Origin: Ancylobacter sp. IITR112
GTDB taxonomy: Bacteria > Pseudomonadota > Alphaproteobacteria > Rhizobiales > Xanthobacteraceae
Direction: 5' to 3'
DNA: 64,000 nucleotides
Assembly (NCBI RefSeq): GCF_041415945.1
Contig: NZ_JBGCUS010000001.1
Span: forward strand, 4,000,501 to 4,064,500
The notes beneath the pieces were generated by a model. That model did no database searches, was not told the origin of the DNA, and saw nothing but the letters and a program-made list of their open reading frames with translations. The first letter of the stretch is position 1; each line of letters starts with the position of its first letter. The translations under genes and the position numbers were made by a program. Shown piece by piece: positions 36,985 to 46,153 of the stretch.

Positions 36985-38127
36985 TCAATCGGCGTCGCCG
37001 GCAAAGAAATCTTTCACCTTGGCAAAGAAGCCGCTGGATTCGGGATGCGTGTCCTTTGAACATTCCGCATCGAATTCCGCCAGAAGTTCACGCTGACGGC
37101 GCGTCAGGTTCTGTGGTGTTTCGACGACGACCTGCACATACATGTCGCCGCGCGTGCGGCTGCGCAGCACCGGCATGCCCTTGCCCGACAGGCGGAAGCG
37201 CTTGCCGGACTGGGTGCCTTCCGGGATCTTCACCTTGGTGGTCTCGCCGTCGATGGTCGGCACCTCGCAGGTGCCGCCGAGCGCGGCGGTGACCATGGAA
37301 ATCGGCGCGCGGCAGAACAGGTCCGCCCCGTCGCGCTGGAAGAAATCGTGCGGCGCGAGCGAGAGGAAGATGTAGAGGTCGCCCGGCGGGCCGCCACGCA
37401 CGCCGGCCTCGCCCTCATTGCCGAGGCGGATGCGGGTGCCGTCTTCCACGCCAGCGGGGATCGCCACTTCCAGCGTGCGCTCCTTGGTGGTGCGGCCGGC
37501 GCCGGCGCAGGCGGGGCAGGGATCCTCGATCACCTGGCCGCGGCCCTGGCAGGTCGGGCAGGTGCGCTCAAGGGTGAAGAAGCCCTGTGCCTGGCGGATG
37601 CGGCCGGAGCCCGAGCAGGTGCGGCAGGTGGTCGGCTGGGTGCCGGGCTTGGCGCCGGTGCCCGAACAGGTCTCGCAGGTGATGGAGGTCGGCAGGCGGA
37701 TAGTGGCGTCCTTGCCGGAGAAGGCTTCCTCCAGCGTGATTTCCATGTTGTAGCGCAGATCGGCGCCGCGCTCGCGCCCGCCGCGCCCTCCGCCGCCGCC
37801 ACGCCGGCCGCCGGACATGCCGAAAAGGTCGTCGAAAATGTCGGAGAAGGTCGAAGCGAAGTCGGAACCGAAGCCGGGCCCGCCGGGCCCGCCCATGCCG
37901 TTCTCGAACGCCTGATGGCCGAAGCGGTCATAGGCGGCGCGCTTCTGCGGGTCCTTCAGAACGTCATAGGCTTCGCTGATCTCCTTGAAGCGGAGCTCCG
38001 CCTCGCTGTTGCCGGGGTTCTTGTCCGGGTGCCACTTCATGGCCAGCTTGCGGTAGGAGCTTTTCAGCTCGCCATCGCTGCAGGTCCGGGTGACTTCGAG
38101 GAGTTCGTAATAGTCGCGTTTGGACAT
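36985..38127 (-). CDS. dnaJ: Chaperone protein DnaJ
   Basis: DnaJ delivers unfolded clients to DnaK and stimulates its ATPase. The 380-residue protein has all domains: J domain (1-70) with the HPD motif in [10 protein letters not shown], a Gly/Phe-rich linker ([26 protein letters not shown]), and four zinc modules [24 protein letters not shown] and CPACAGAG between 145 and 220. The C-terminal substrate domain follows. It follows dnaK by 206 bases with a terminator in between, so it may be transcribed both by read-through and separately. Confidence 0.97.
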   Translation of the reverse strand: MSKRDYYELLEVTRTCSDGELKSSYRKLAMKWHPDKNPGNSEAELRFKEISEAYDVLKDPQKRAAYDRFGHQAFENGMGGPGGPGFGSDFASTFSDIFDDLFGMSGGRRGGGGGRGGRERGADLRYNMEITLEEAFSGKDATIRLPTSITCETCSGTGAKPGTQPTTCRTCSGSGRIRQAQGFFTLERTCPTCQGRGQVIEDPCPACAGAGRTTKERTLEVAIPAGVEDGTRIRLGNEGEAGVRGGPPGDLYIFLSLAPHDFFQRDGADLFCRAPISMVTAALGGTCEVPTIDGETTKVKIPEGTQSGKRFRLSGKGMPVLRSRTRGDMYVQVVVETPQNLTRRQRELLAEFDAECSKDTHPESSGFFAKVKDFFAGDAD

Positions 38128-38281
38128 GGGTGGTGCCGTCGCATCCTTGGCCGCCGGCGCGTCCCGCGGCGGGCGGTGCCGGCCCTCATGCAGGAAACCT
38201 GCCGGAGCACATCCCGGCGGTGATCCTGCATGCCGGGCGTGTCGCCGATCGTGGCGGCAGCGGCGCGGGCCGCGCGGCCAC

Positions 38282-38319
38282 GGAAAGAAATCCGCCCCCG
38301 GACGCCTGTCCGGGGGCGG
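38282..38319 (-). terminator. Terminator-like hairpin after dnaK
   Basis: A perfect 12-bp stem (38292-38303 with 38308-38319, arm CCGCCCCCGGAC) and four-base loop lies 14 bases past the dnaK stop. On the minus strand it is followed by ATTTCTTT, an imperfect U-tract. It probably gives partial termination and so less dnaJ than dnaK mRNA. Confidence 0.65.
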
Positions 38320-38333
38320 CGCTCAGAGCGCGA

Positions 38334-40229
38334 TCAGGCCGACTTCTTCTTGTCGTCGTCGACCTCGGTGAACTCGGCGTCCACCACATCGTCCTTCGGC
38401 GCCTCGGCGGTGCCGGCGTCGCCCTGCTGCGCGGCATACATGGCTTCGCCCAGCTTGAGCGAGGCCTGCGCCAGCGTGTTGGTCTTGGCGGCGATGGCCT
38501 CGGCGTCATTGCCTTCCATCGCCGATTTGAGATCGGCCAGCGCCGTCTCGATCGCCGCCTTCTCCGCCGCGCCGACCTTGTCGCCATATTCGGCCAGCGA
38601 CTTCTCGGTCGAGTGGATCAGCGCCTCGGCGTGGTTCTTGGCCTCGACGGCGGCGCGCCGCTTCTTGTCTTCCTCGGCATGTGCCTCGGCGTCCTTCACC
38701 ATCTTGTCGATGTCGGAATCCGAGAGACCGCCCGAGGCCTGGATGCGGATCTGCTGTTCCTTGCCGGTGCCCTTGTCCTTGGCCGAGACATTGACCAGGC
38801 CGTTGGCGTCGATGTCGAAGGCGACTTCCACCTGCGGCACGCCGCGCGGCGCCGGGGGAATGCCGACGAGGTCGAACTGGCCGAGCAGCTTGTTGTCCGC
38901 CGCCATTTCGCGCTCGCCCTGGAACACGCGGATGGTGACCGCGGTCTGGCCGTCCTCGGCGGTGGAGAACACCTGGCTCTTCTTGGTCGGGATGGTGGTG
39001 TTGCGGTCGATCAGGCGCGTGAACACGCCGCCCAGCGTCTCGATGCCGAGCGAGAGCGGAGTCACGTCGAGCAGCAGCACGTCCTTCACGTCGCCCTGCA
39101 GCACGCCCGCCTGGATCGCGGCGCCGATGGCGACCACTTCATCCGGATTGACGCCCTTATGGGGCTCCTTGCCGAAGAACTGCTTCACCACTTCCTGCAC
39201 CTTGGGCATGCGGGTCATGCCGCCGACGAGCACGACCTCGTCGATCTGCCCGGCGGTGAGGCCGGCATCCTTGAGCGCCTTCTTGCAGGGCTCCATGGTC
39301 CGCTGGATCAGGTCGTCCACCAGCGCCTCGAACTTGGCGCGGGTGAGCTTCATGGTCAGGTGCTTGGGGCCCGACGCATCGGCGGTGATGAAGGGCAGGT
39401 TGATTTCGGTCTGGGTCGCGGACGACAGCTCGATCTTGGCCTTTTCGGCGGCTTCCTTCAGCCGCTGCAGCGCGAGCTTGTCGTTGCGCAGGTCGATGCC
39501 CTGCTCCTTCTTGAACTCGTCGGCGAGGTAGTTGACGAGCCGCATGTCGAAATCTTCGCCGCCGAGGAAGGTGTCGCCATTGGTCGACTTCACCTCGAAC
39601 ACGCCGTCGCCGATCTCCAGCACCGACACGTCGAATGTGCCGCCGCCGAGGTCGTAGACCGCGATGGTGCCGGCCGACTTCTTGTCGAGGCCGTAGGCGA
39701 GGGCAGCCGCGGTGGGCTCGTTGATGATGCGCAGCACCTCAAGGCCGGCGATGCGGCCGGCATCCTTGGTGGCCTGACGCTGGGCGTCGTTGAAATAGGC
39801 CGGGACGGTGATGACCGCCTTGTCGACCTTGGCGCCGAGATAGGCCTCGGCCGTCTCCTTCATCTTCTGCAGGGTGAAGGCGGAGATCTGCGAGGGCGAA
39901 TATTTCTTGCCGTCCGACTCCAGCCACGCATCGCCATTGTCGGCGCGCACGATCTGGTAGGGGACGAGCTTCTTGTCCTTCTCGACCATCGGGTCTTCGT
40001 AGCGGCGGCCGATGAGGCGCTTCACCGCGAAGAAGGTGCGCTCCGGGTTCGTCACCGCCTGGCGCTTGGCCGGCTGGCCGACGAGGCGCTCGCCATCCTC
40101 TGTGAAGGCGACGATGGACGGCGTGGTGCGCGCGCCCTCCGCGTTCTCGATCACCTTCGGCGAGGTGCCTTCCATGACCGCGACGCAGCTATTGGTCGTG
40201 CCGAGGTCGATGCCGATGACTTTAGACAT
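38334..40229 (-). CDS. dnaK: Molecular chaperone DnaK (Hsp70)
   Basis: The 631-residue protein is DnaK. The ATPase domain begins [17 protein letters not shown], with [19 protein letters not shown] near residue 200 and [15 protein letters not shown] near 335. The substrate-binding domain has [15 protein letters not shown] near 390. The C-terminal lid ends in [19 protein letters not shown], the usual bacterial tail. ATG 40229 has AAGGAG six bases upstream. A heat-shock type promoter lies about 130 bases upstream. Confidence 0.98.
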   Translation of the reverse strand: MSKVIGIDLGTTNSCVAVMEGTSPKVIENAEGARTTPSIVAFTEDGERLVGQPAKRQAVTNPERTFFAVKRLIGRRYEDPMVEKDKKLVPYQIVRADNGDAWLESDGKKYSPSQISAFTLQKMKETAEAYLGAKVDKAVITVPAYFNDAQRQATKDAGRIAGLEVLRIINEPTAAALAYGLDKKSAGTIAVYDLGGGTFDVSVLEIGDGVFEVKSTNGDTFLGGEDFDMRLVNYLADEFKKEQGIDLRNDKLALQRLKEAAEKAKIELSSATQTEINLPFITADASGPKHLTMKLTRAKFEALVDDLIQRTMEPCKKALKDAGLTAGQIDEVVLVGGMTRMPKVQEVVKQFFGKEPHKGVNPDEVVAIGAAIQAGVLQGDVKDVLLLDVTPLSLGIETLGGVFTRLIDRNTTIPTKKSQVFSTAEDGQTAVTIRVFQGEREMAADNKLLGQFDLVGIPPAPRGVPQVEVAFDIDANGLVNVSAKDKGTGKEQQIRIQASGGLSDSDIDKMVKDAEAHAEEDKKRRAAVEAKNHAEALIHSTEKSLAEYGDKVGAAEKAAIETALADLKSAMEGNDAEAIAAKTNTLAQASLKLGEAMYAAQQGDAGTAEAPKDDVVDAEFTEVDDDKKKSA

Positions 40230-40356
40230 GTGTTTCTCCTTCCGGCAGGCCGGCCGGACCTTCTTGAAGCACCCGGGGAGGTACAGGCAATGTGCCGCGC
40301 CCCCGGACCGGCCCCCAAACAATCGGGTACGACGCTATCCGCGCCGTTCGGGGCCG

Positions 40357-40385
40357 ATATAGGGGGCGGCTCATTCCGCCGCAAG
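40357..40385 (-). promoter_or_regulatory. Putative RpoH (sigma-32) promoter of dnaK
   Basis: On the minus strand, CTTGCG (40380-40385) and CTATAT preceded by CCCC (-10 at 40357-40362) are separated by 17 bases. This resembles the alphaproteobacterial RpoH pattern of CTTG followed by a C-rich CCCCATAT-like box. The predicted mRNA leader to the ATG is about 120 nucleotides. Confidence 0.55.
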
Positions 40386-40481
40386 AAGCAGCTTGCACGG
40401 AAAAGATGCGCGGGGCCAAAGCCTCGCCGGACCGTGGCCGGACCTTGGCCCGACCCCTGGCCGGGCAGGGGGGCGGGGGCG

Positions 40482-41423
40482 TCAGGCGGCCGGCGTTACC
40501 GCCGCCTGAAAGCGCCCGGCCAGCGCCCGCAGCACCGGCACCTGGTCGGCGAGTTCGCGCCAGTGGCGGGGGTTGAGTTCGAGAATGGCGAGCGCTCCCG
40601 CCGGCGGGCGCACCATCTGCACCACCGCGTCCCAGTCGATACCGCCCCAGCCGATCGGCAGGTGCAGGTCGCCCTCGCCGAAGGCGACCGCCTCGGCCGG
40701 GTCGTAGAACCACACATCGCCCGGCCGGCGCTCATTGGGGCGGCCGAAGGAATCGTGCAGGTGGAAATGCGCGACATGCGGGGCGAGCGCCGCCATTTCC
40801 GCGATCGGGTCGAGCCGCGCATCGGTGCAGCGAATATAGGCGTGGCTGACATCCAGCGTCGCCTTGACGGCGGGATGGTCGATGGCGGCGAGTTCGCCCG
40901 CCAGCTTGGCCGGGGTCGCGGTCTCGCGCGCATGGATGAAGCGGAAAATGTTCTCCACGCACAGCGTCACCCCCTTCGCCGCTGCGAGGTCCCCGGCGCG
41001 GACGAGCGCGTCGCGCTGGCGGGAATAGGCGACTTCGATATCGTCGTCGGGGTCGCGCACGAAGCCGGAATGCATGACGAGATGCTCGGCGCCGATGGCG
41101 GCGGCGATCTCGATATGGGCGGCCAGCACCTGTTCATGCCGGGCCAGCCGCTCCGGCACGTCCATCAGATTGACGGCAAGCGCGCCATGCACGCTGTAGC
41201 CGAGCCGCCGGCCCTCCAGCGCCCGGACGAGGTCTTTCAGCCGGTTGTCGAGCAGGCGACCGTTCACTACGAGGTGCCAGGCATAGACCGGCAGTTCCAC
41301 GAGATCGACGCCCAGCGCTTCCGCCTCGTCGAGCCCGGTTCCCACATCGTCGAATTCGGGGCTCCCTTCGCGAAGAGAGAAGCCGCAGGCGCGAATGGCG
41401 GGAACCGGAATGTGAAACTGCAT
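40482..41423 (-). CDS. Sugar phosphate isomerase/epimerase-like TIM-barrel protein
   Basis: The 313-residue protein has the xylose isomerase-like TIM-barrel (AP endonuclease 2) pattern. Examples are VDLVELPVYAWHLVVNGR near residue 40, GAEHLVMHSGFVRDPDDD, GVTLCVENIFRFIH near 160, TLDVSHAYIR near 190 and VAHFHLHDSFGRPNE near 215, whose His, Glu and Asp residues would bind a divalent metal. The substrate is unknown. The start MQFHIP at 41423 has AGGGGAAG upstream. It is monocistronic and lies 250 bases downstream (minus-strand upstream) of dnaK. Confidence 0.75.
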   Translation of the reverse strand: MQFHIPVPAIRACGFSLREGSPEFDDVGTGLDEAEALGVDLVELPVYAWHLVVNGRLLDNRLKDLVRALEGRRLGYSVHGALAVNLMDVPERLARHEQVLAAHIEIAAAIGAEHLVMHSGFVRDPDDDIEVAYSRQRDALVRAGDLAAAKGVTLCVENIFRFIHARETATPAKLAGELAAIDHPAVKATLDVSHAYIRCTDARLDPIAEMAALAPHVAHFHLHDSFGRPNERRPGDVWFYDPAEAVAFGEGDLHLPIGWGGIDWDAVVQMVRPPAGALAILELNPRHWRELADQVPVLRALAGRFQAAVTPAA

Positions 41424-41580
41424 CGTGTCGATCTTCCCCTGATGTCGAGTGTTAACGTGTGTGACGGCCGGGCGACATCTCGCGGCCCTCTTACGCCACA
41501 TATATGGCACAGACGTAACGGCTACGCCGAATCGTCTTGATTTACGGTAGGTTAGCCGGCATTGGCGAGCCGCCGCCGCG

Positions 41581-41991
41581 TCACATTTTCGGCGTCATCC
41601 ACCCGGCGACGGCGCCGTTGCTGTCGCGGACGATGGCGATGCGGCCGACCTCCGGCACGTCGAACGGCGCCCGCAGCACCGCCCCGCCGGCGGCGACCGC
41701 CCGCTCGCAGCGTGCATCGACATTGTCCACCGCGATATAGGGCAGCCAGTGCTCGGGGATGCCGCAGAACTCCGGCCCTTCCAGCGGGAAGATGCCGCCC
41801 ACCTGCGTCTCGCCCTGGCGGATGATCCAGTATTCCGGCCCGCCCTCGATCGGCATCAGTTCGAAGCTCCAGCCCAGCGTCTGCGCATAGAACGCCTTGG
41901 CGGCGGGAACATCGCGGCTGTTGAGTTCGTTCCAGATGAAGATGCCGTGCGGGCGCCCCGCCGGCGGCCCGGCTTCCGACTTGGTTTCCAT
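41581..41991 (-). CDS. VOC (glyoxalase/bleomycin-resistance) family protein
   Basis: The 136-residue protein has the paired beta-alpha-beta VOC fold. It begins HGIFIWNELNSRDVPAAKAF followed by YAQTLGW near residue 35 and has GGPEYWIIRQGETQVGGIFP near 48. The second module is WLPYIAVDNVDARCERAV near 82, ending IAIVRDSNGAVAGWMTPKM. This subgroup resembles CFP32/glyoxalase-like proteins of unknown substrate. It stands alone. Confidence 0.8.
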   Translation of the reverse strand: METKSEAGPPAGRPHGIFIWNELNSRDVPAAKAFYAQTLGWSFELMPIEGGPEYWIIRQGETQVGGIFPLEGPEFCGIPEHWLPYIAVDNVDARCERAVAAGGAVLRAPFDVPEVGRIAIVRDSNGAVAGWMTPKM

Positions 41992-42173
41992 GCTGTTTCC
42001 CCCGCCCTGTTAACGCTTCGCACACCATAACCCGAAAAGCCGCGCCGGGTTCATCCCCGCCGGCCGGCCCCGCCCGCCATGTTGACGCCGCGATGGCTTG
42101 CGATGAGGCGCGAACCCTTCTAGACCGATTTCAGGCGCCGCCCGCCGACGGTCTGCGACAACCCTCCCGGAAC

Positions 42174-42863
42174 ATGCAGCTTTATCACCACCCCTTCTGC
42201 GCCCATTCGCGCCTCGTGCGTCTCGCCCTCAGCGAGATGGGCATCGAGCCGGAACTGATCGAAGAGCGGGTGTGGGAGCGGCGGCCCGATTTCCTCATGC
42301 TCGATCCTGCCGGCGCGACGCCGGTGCTGGTGGAGGAGGACGGCTTCGTGGTGCCGGGCATCGACCCCATCACCGAATATCTCGACGAGACGCGCGGCAG
42401 CGCCCTCGGCGCCCGGCGGCTGCTGCCGGTGCATATTGGCGAGCGCGTCGAGGTGCGCCGGCTCTCGGCCTGGTTCAACCACAAATTCTTCGCCGAAGTG
42501 TCCGAGCCGCTGGTGCGCGAGAAGGTGTACAAGCGCTACACACCGCGCGAACTTGGCGGGGGGCCGCCGGACATGGCGACCATCCGCGCGGCGCGCTCCA
42601 ACATACGCTATCATCTGCAATATATCGGCTGGCTGCTGAAGGCGCGGAACTGGCTCGCCGGCGACCGCATGACCTATGCCGATCTCGCCGCCGCCGCCCA
42701 TATTTCCAGCGTCGACTATCTCGGCGACGTGCCTTGGGACGAAGATGAGGGAGCGAAGATCTGGTACGCCCGCATCAAGTCGCGTCCGGCGTTCCGGCCG
42801 CTGCTCGCGCTGACCATGGCGGGCATGCCGCCGGCGCCGTGCTACGCGGATCTGGATTTCTGA
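42174..42863 (+). CDS. Glutathione S-transferase family protein
   Basis: The 229-residue protein has a thioredoxin-like N-terminal domain ([18 protein letters not shown] near residue 2, where FCAHSR replaces a thioredoxin CxxC). Next come the [19 protein letters not shown] glutathione-binding strand and an all-helical C-terminal domain with [20 protein letters not shown] near 165, the GST N-capping box. No specific substrate can be given. It overlaps queG by 25 bases, so the two are translationally coupled. Confidence 0.87.
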   Translation: MQLYHHPFCAHSRLVRLALSEMGIEPELIEERVWERRPDFLMLDPAGATPVLVEEDGFVVPGIDPITEYLDETRGSALGARRLLPVHIGERVEVRRLSAWFNHKFFAEVSEPLVREKVYKRYTPRELGGGPPDMATIRAARSNIRYHLQYIGWLLKARNWLAGDRMTYADLAAAAHISSVDYLGDVPWDEDEGAKIWYARIKSRPAFRPLLALTMAGMPPAPCYADLDF

Positions 42864-44014
42864 CGCCCGAGGCGGCGCGTGCCGGCCTGTTCGCGCTCGC
42901 CCGCGAGGAAGGCTTCGATGCGATGGGCATCGCCGCCGCCGATGCCATTCCCCAGGCCGGGCCGCGGCTGCACCAGTGGATCGCCGAGGGCGCGCATGGC
43001 GAGATGGCGTGGATGCCGGAGACCGCCGAGCGCCGCGCCGCGCCGGCCAATCTCTGGCCGCAGGTCGCCTCCATTCTCATGCTGGGGCTGAATTACGGGC
43101 CGGACGAGGACCCGCGCGCCATCCTTTCCGCCCGCACGCGCGGGGCGATCTCGGTCTATGCCCGCGGCGACGATTATCACGAGCTGATCAAGGGCAAGCT
43201 CAAGCGCATCGCCTCGCGCTTCGTGCCCCGCGCCGGCGCGCCCGGCACGGTCGATGTGAAGGTCTTCGTCGATACCGCGCCGCTGATGGAAAAGCCGCTG
43301 GCGGCGGCGGCCGGGCTTGGCTGGCAGGGCAAGCACACCAATCTCGTCTCGCGTGACAAGGGCTCCTGGCTGTTCCTCGGCGCGATTGCCACCACTCTCG
43401 CCCTGCCGGTCGATCCGCCGGAGGTCGATCATTGCGGCTCGTGCCGCGCCTGCCTCGATGCCTGTCCGACCGGCGCTTTCCCCGCGCCCTACCGCATCGA
43501 CGCACGCCGCTGTATCTCCTATCTCACCATCGAGCTGAAGGGCGCCATTCCGCGCGACTTGCGCCCGCTCATCGGCAACCGCGTCTATGGCTGCGACGAC
43601 TGCCTCGCCGCCTGCCCGTGGAACAAATTCGCCGCGCTCGGCCGCGAAGCCCGGCTGGCGGCGCGCGAGGAAAACCGCGCCCCGTCGCTGGCCGAACTTG
43701 CCCGGCTGGACGATGCGGGGTTTCGCGCCCGCTTCTCCAAGAGCCCGGTCAAACGCATCGGCCGCGCCCGATTTCTGCGCAATGTGCTGGTGGCGATGGG
43801 CAATTCCGGCGAGGCCGGTCTGGCGCCCGAGGCCGAGCGGCATCTTGGTGATACCGATCCGCTGGTGCGCGGGGCGGCGGTGTGGGCGCTCGCCCGGCTG
43901 CTGCCGCCCGACATTTTCGCCGCCCTTTCCGCCGCTCATGCGGGCGAGACCGACGCCGAGGTGCGGGCGGAATGGCGGATCGCCCTTAACCGTAGCGCTG
44001 GAGAGCACGCATGA
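42839..44014 (+). CDS. queG: Epoxyqueuosine reductase
   Basis: QueG reduces epoxyqueuosine to queuosine in tRNA wobble positions using cobalamin and two 4Fe-4S clusters. The 391-residue protein has the [19 protein letters not shown] start, the [20 protein letters not shown] cobalamin region near 160, and clusters in [17 protein letters not shown] (near 200) and [16 protein letters not shown] (near 255), followed by a C-terminal HEAT-like repeat. It starts with GTG at 42839, inside the GST gene, and shares ATGA with the next gene. Confidence 0.92.
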   Translation: MLRGSGFLTPEAARAGLFALAREEGFDAMGIAAADAIPQAGPRLHQWIAEGAHGEMAWMPETAERRAAPANLWPQVASILMLGLNYGPDEDPRAILSARTRGAISVYARGDDYHELIKGKLKRIASRFVPRAGAPGTVDVKVFVDTAPLMEKPLAAAAGLGWQGKHTNLVSRDKGSWLFLGAIATTLALPVDPPEVDHCGSCRACLDACPTGAFPAPYRIDARRCISYLTIELKGAIPRDLRPLIGNRVYGCDDCLAACPWNKFAALGREARLAAREENRAPSLAELARLDDAGFRARFSKSPVKRIGRARFLRNVLVAMGNSGEAGLAPEAERHLGDTDPLVRGAAVWALARLLPPDIFAALSAAHAGETDAEVRAEWRIALNRSAGEHA

Positions 44015-44877
44015 CCGGAACCCTGCTCTGCCTCGGGCATGGCTATTGCGCCCGGCGCTTCACTGCCCTTTACGGCGAGGCCTTCGCCAGCCGCATCGGC
44101 ACCAGCCGTTCAGGCGCGCCCGCGCCCGGCATGGAGATGCTGCGCTTTGAAGGTGACGCCCCGCCGGCCTTGCTCGCCGCCGCCCGCGCGGCGGATGCCG
44201 TGCTGGTCTCCGCCGCGCCGGGCGAGGCGGGCGATCCGTTCCTCGGCCCGCTCGGGGACGCGCTGGCGCAAGGGCAGGGGCCGCTGGTCTATCTCTCCAC
44301 CATTGGCGTCTATGGCGATTCCGGCGGGGCGTGGATCGACGAGAGCGCGCCCGCCGCCGCCACCGCACCGCGCGCGCGCCGTCGCATCGAAGCGGAGGCC
44401 GGCTGGCAGGAACTCGGCCGCCGCGCCGGCCGTCCCGTCGCCGTGCTGCGGCTCGGCGGCATTTACGGCCCCGGCCGCAACGCGCTGCTCGACATGGCCG
44501 ACGGCTCCGCCCGCTGCATCGAGCGCGAGGGCCAGGTGTTCAACCGCATCCATGTCGACGACATCGCCGGCGCCATCCAGGCTGCGCTCGCCCGGCGCCT
44601 CGACGGGGTGGTGAATGTGGTGGATGACGAACCCTCGCCCTCCTGCGCCCCGGTGCGCTACGCGGCCGAATTGCTCGGCGTGGCACCGCCCCCGGCGGAG
44701 CGCTTCGAGGAGGCGTCCGCGCGCATGTCGTCGATGGCGCTGTCCTTCTGGGCCGAGAACCGGCGGGTGCGCAATGACCGCCTGCACGTGCTGCTCGGCG
44801 CGCTGCGCTACCCGACCTATCGCGACGGGCTGGCGGCGCTGGCCGCGGCGTCGGCTTCCGCAGGCTCCGGCTGGTGA
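44011..44877 (+). CDS. SDR-type NAD(P)-binding protein (YeeZ-like)
   Basis: The 288-residue protein has an N-terminal [13 protein letters not shown] in place of the standard GxGxxG, then [20 protein letters not shown] near 92 with the Ser-Tyr pair, [20 protein letters not shown] near 143, and [17 protein letters not shown] near 180. This is the atypical short-chain dehydrogenase group that includes YeeZ; the reaction is unknown. The start overlaps the queG stop by four bases. The last 61 bases overlap the end of the convergent TetR gene. Confidence 0.82.
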   Translation: MTGTLLCLGHGYCARRFTALYGEAFASRIGTSRSGAPAPGMEMLRFEGDAPPALLAAARAADAVLVSAAPGEAGDPFLGPLGDALAQGQGPLVYLSTIGVYGDSGGAWIDESAPAAATAPRARRRIEAEAGWQELGRRAGRPVAVLRLGGIYGPGRNALLDMADGSARCIEREGQVFNRIHVDDIAGAIQAALARRLDGVVNVVDDEPSPSCAPVRYAAELLGVAPPPAERFEEASARMSSMALSFWAENRRVRNDRLHVLLGALRYPTYRDGLAALAAASASAGSGW

Positions 44878-45575
44878 GATTCCGTCCCTCGCCGGGCGAA
44901 AGCGGCGAGGAAGGCGTGCACCATGTGGTCCACTACCTGGGCGATCGCGGTCTCGTCCGGGTGTGAGGGGTCGCCGAAGACCATCGGCATGATCAGCTTG
45001 CCCTGGCAGCCCAGCACGAACTGCCAGGCGGCCATCTCCACATCGTCGATCACGAGTTCGCCCCGCATCGTCTTCGCCCGCAGCCAGTCGGACAGCCGCT
45101 GCACGCCAGCCTCCTGCCCGGCCTGAAGGAAGGCGCGGCCGATGGCGGGCAGCTTTTCCGCGACGCCGATCACCATCCTCACCGTGCGGACATGGCCCGG
45201 TTCCAGCATCGCCTCGATATAGTGCGAGGCGAGGGTGCGCAGTGTTGCCTCGGTCGGCCCGTCGGGGTCGAGCTCGAAACAGGCTTCGGCGGTGCGGGTG
45301 CATTCATCCGTCACCAGCGCGGTGAACAGATCTTCCTTTGAGCCGAAATAGACATAGAGCGTGCCTTTCGAGACCCCGGCGGCGCGGGCGATCTCGCCCA
45401 TGCTGGCGCCGTCGAAGCCGGAGGCGAGAAACACCTCGCGCGCGCCGCGCAAAATCTGGTCGTGCTTGGCGGCGCTTGGGCTAGGAGGCGTCGCGCCCGG
45501 ACCGGTATCGCCTTCGGTCCCGCCACGCGCGTGGCGGGTGGACGACTGGTGCGCGAAATCGGGCAAGGAAGCCAT
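44817..45575 (-). CDS. TetR family transcriptional regulator
   Basis: The 252-residue regulator has a classical TetR helix-turn-helix near residues 40-85: ILRGAREVFLASGFDGASMG then EIARAAGVSKGTLYVYFGSK and EDLFTALV. An N-terminal 35-residue polar leader precedes it. The C-terminal ligand domain (residues 90-230, with IEAMLEPGHVRTVRMVIGVA) is of the AcrR/TetR_C_33-like type, with no ligand known. It has no target gene beside it on the same operon; a palindrome 120 bases upstream could be its operator. Its 3' end overlaps the SDR gene by 61 bases. Confidence 0.88.
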   Translation of the reverse strand: MASLPDFAHQSSTRHARGGTEGDTGPGATPPSPSAAKHDQILRGAREVFLASGFDGASMGEIARAAGVSKGTLYVYFGSKEDLFTALVTDECTRTAEACFELDPDGPTEATLRTLASHYIEAMLEPGHVRTVRMVIGVAEKLPAIGRAFLQAGQEAGVQRLSDWLRAKTMRGELVIDDVEMAAWQFVLGCQGKLIMPMVFGDPSHPDETAIAQVVDHMVHAFLAAFARRGTESHQPEPAEADAAASAASPSR

Positions 45576-45695
45576 GAAAAATCAGGTCGGGAGGAGCAAG
45601 GAAAGGATCACTGCCCGTCAATCTCGGCGTTGGGCCGCTCTAACGCAAGTGAGGATCCTGATCATTCGCCGGCAAATAGGCACAAATTTAGAAAT

Positions 45696-45712
45696 GACCG
45701 AACGGTTCGGTC
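45696..45712. promoter_or_regulatory. TetR-type operator palindrome
   Basis: GACCGAACGGTTCGGTC is a perfect 17-base palindrome with one central base. Its length and form (ACCGAAC-N-GTTCGGT) fit AcrR/TetR operators. It lies 120 bases upstream of the tetR start, on the edge of the AT-rich patch, so autoregulation is likely. Confidence 0.6.
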
Positions 45713-45811
45713 GATGTTGATCTGACGCCCGCAAGCGCCTAATGATCTCTGCTCGCCAGCAAACCTCTCCAAAGGAACCCGCAAGCCTTTGGGCGCAAGG
45801 GGTTGCTGGTA

Positions 45812-45853
45812 GAGGGAGGGGGATTCATCCGCCCCCCCGAATCCTCCTCCCTC
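45812..45853. other. Long hairpin upstream of kup
   Basis: A 15-bp stem pairs GAGGGAGGGGGATTC (45812-45826) with GAATCCTCCTCCCTC (45839-45853), one wobble, around a 12-base loop rich in C. No U-run follows. It is 300 bases upstream of kup. It could be an mRNA leader structure or a structured operator. Confidence 0.4.
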
Positions 45854-46153
45854 AGCCTGGAAGCCCCGCCGGCCATGCCGCGCGGCCGGTTCACATTTGT
45901 GTGCGAATGGTATGCCGCGCGAGAACCGGGCGCCGCAGCGGCCGCCGCACACGGCGCTTGGCGGCGCCGGTATGGCGGGTTATTGCTGCGAGGCTCCCGA
46001 TGCCTCGGCATTGTTCTGCGTGATCGGCCTTCATGCCCCGTCCCCTTGCATCGTCTCCGTCGCCTGTCCCGCTTGCCCGCACTCCGCGTGCCGGGCGCGG
46101 GCACGCCCTGCCGGTCGACCGGGACGCGCGGCGGCGCGGCGAGGGGGCGCGGC

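Larger units (their letters stand above)
45576..46153. other. 578-base gap between tetR and kup
   Basis: I find no supported gene here. The plus-strand frame upstream of kup is open but lacks homology or a ribosome site. The region holds a TetR-like palindrome (45696-45712), a long hairpin (45812-45853), an AT-richer patch near 45660-45720 likely to contain the tetR promoter, and presumably the kup promoter and leader. Confidence 0.5.

Noticed and set aside
38130..41540. 1136-residue plus-strand open frame opposite dnaK and the TIM-barrel gene
   Set aside because: Antisense to dnaK, whose protein sequence is unambiguous; no recognisable domains in the shadow.
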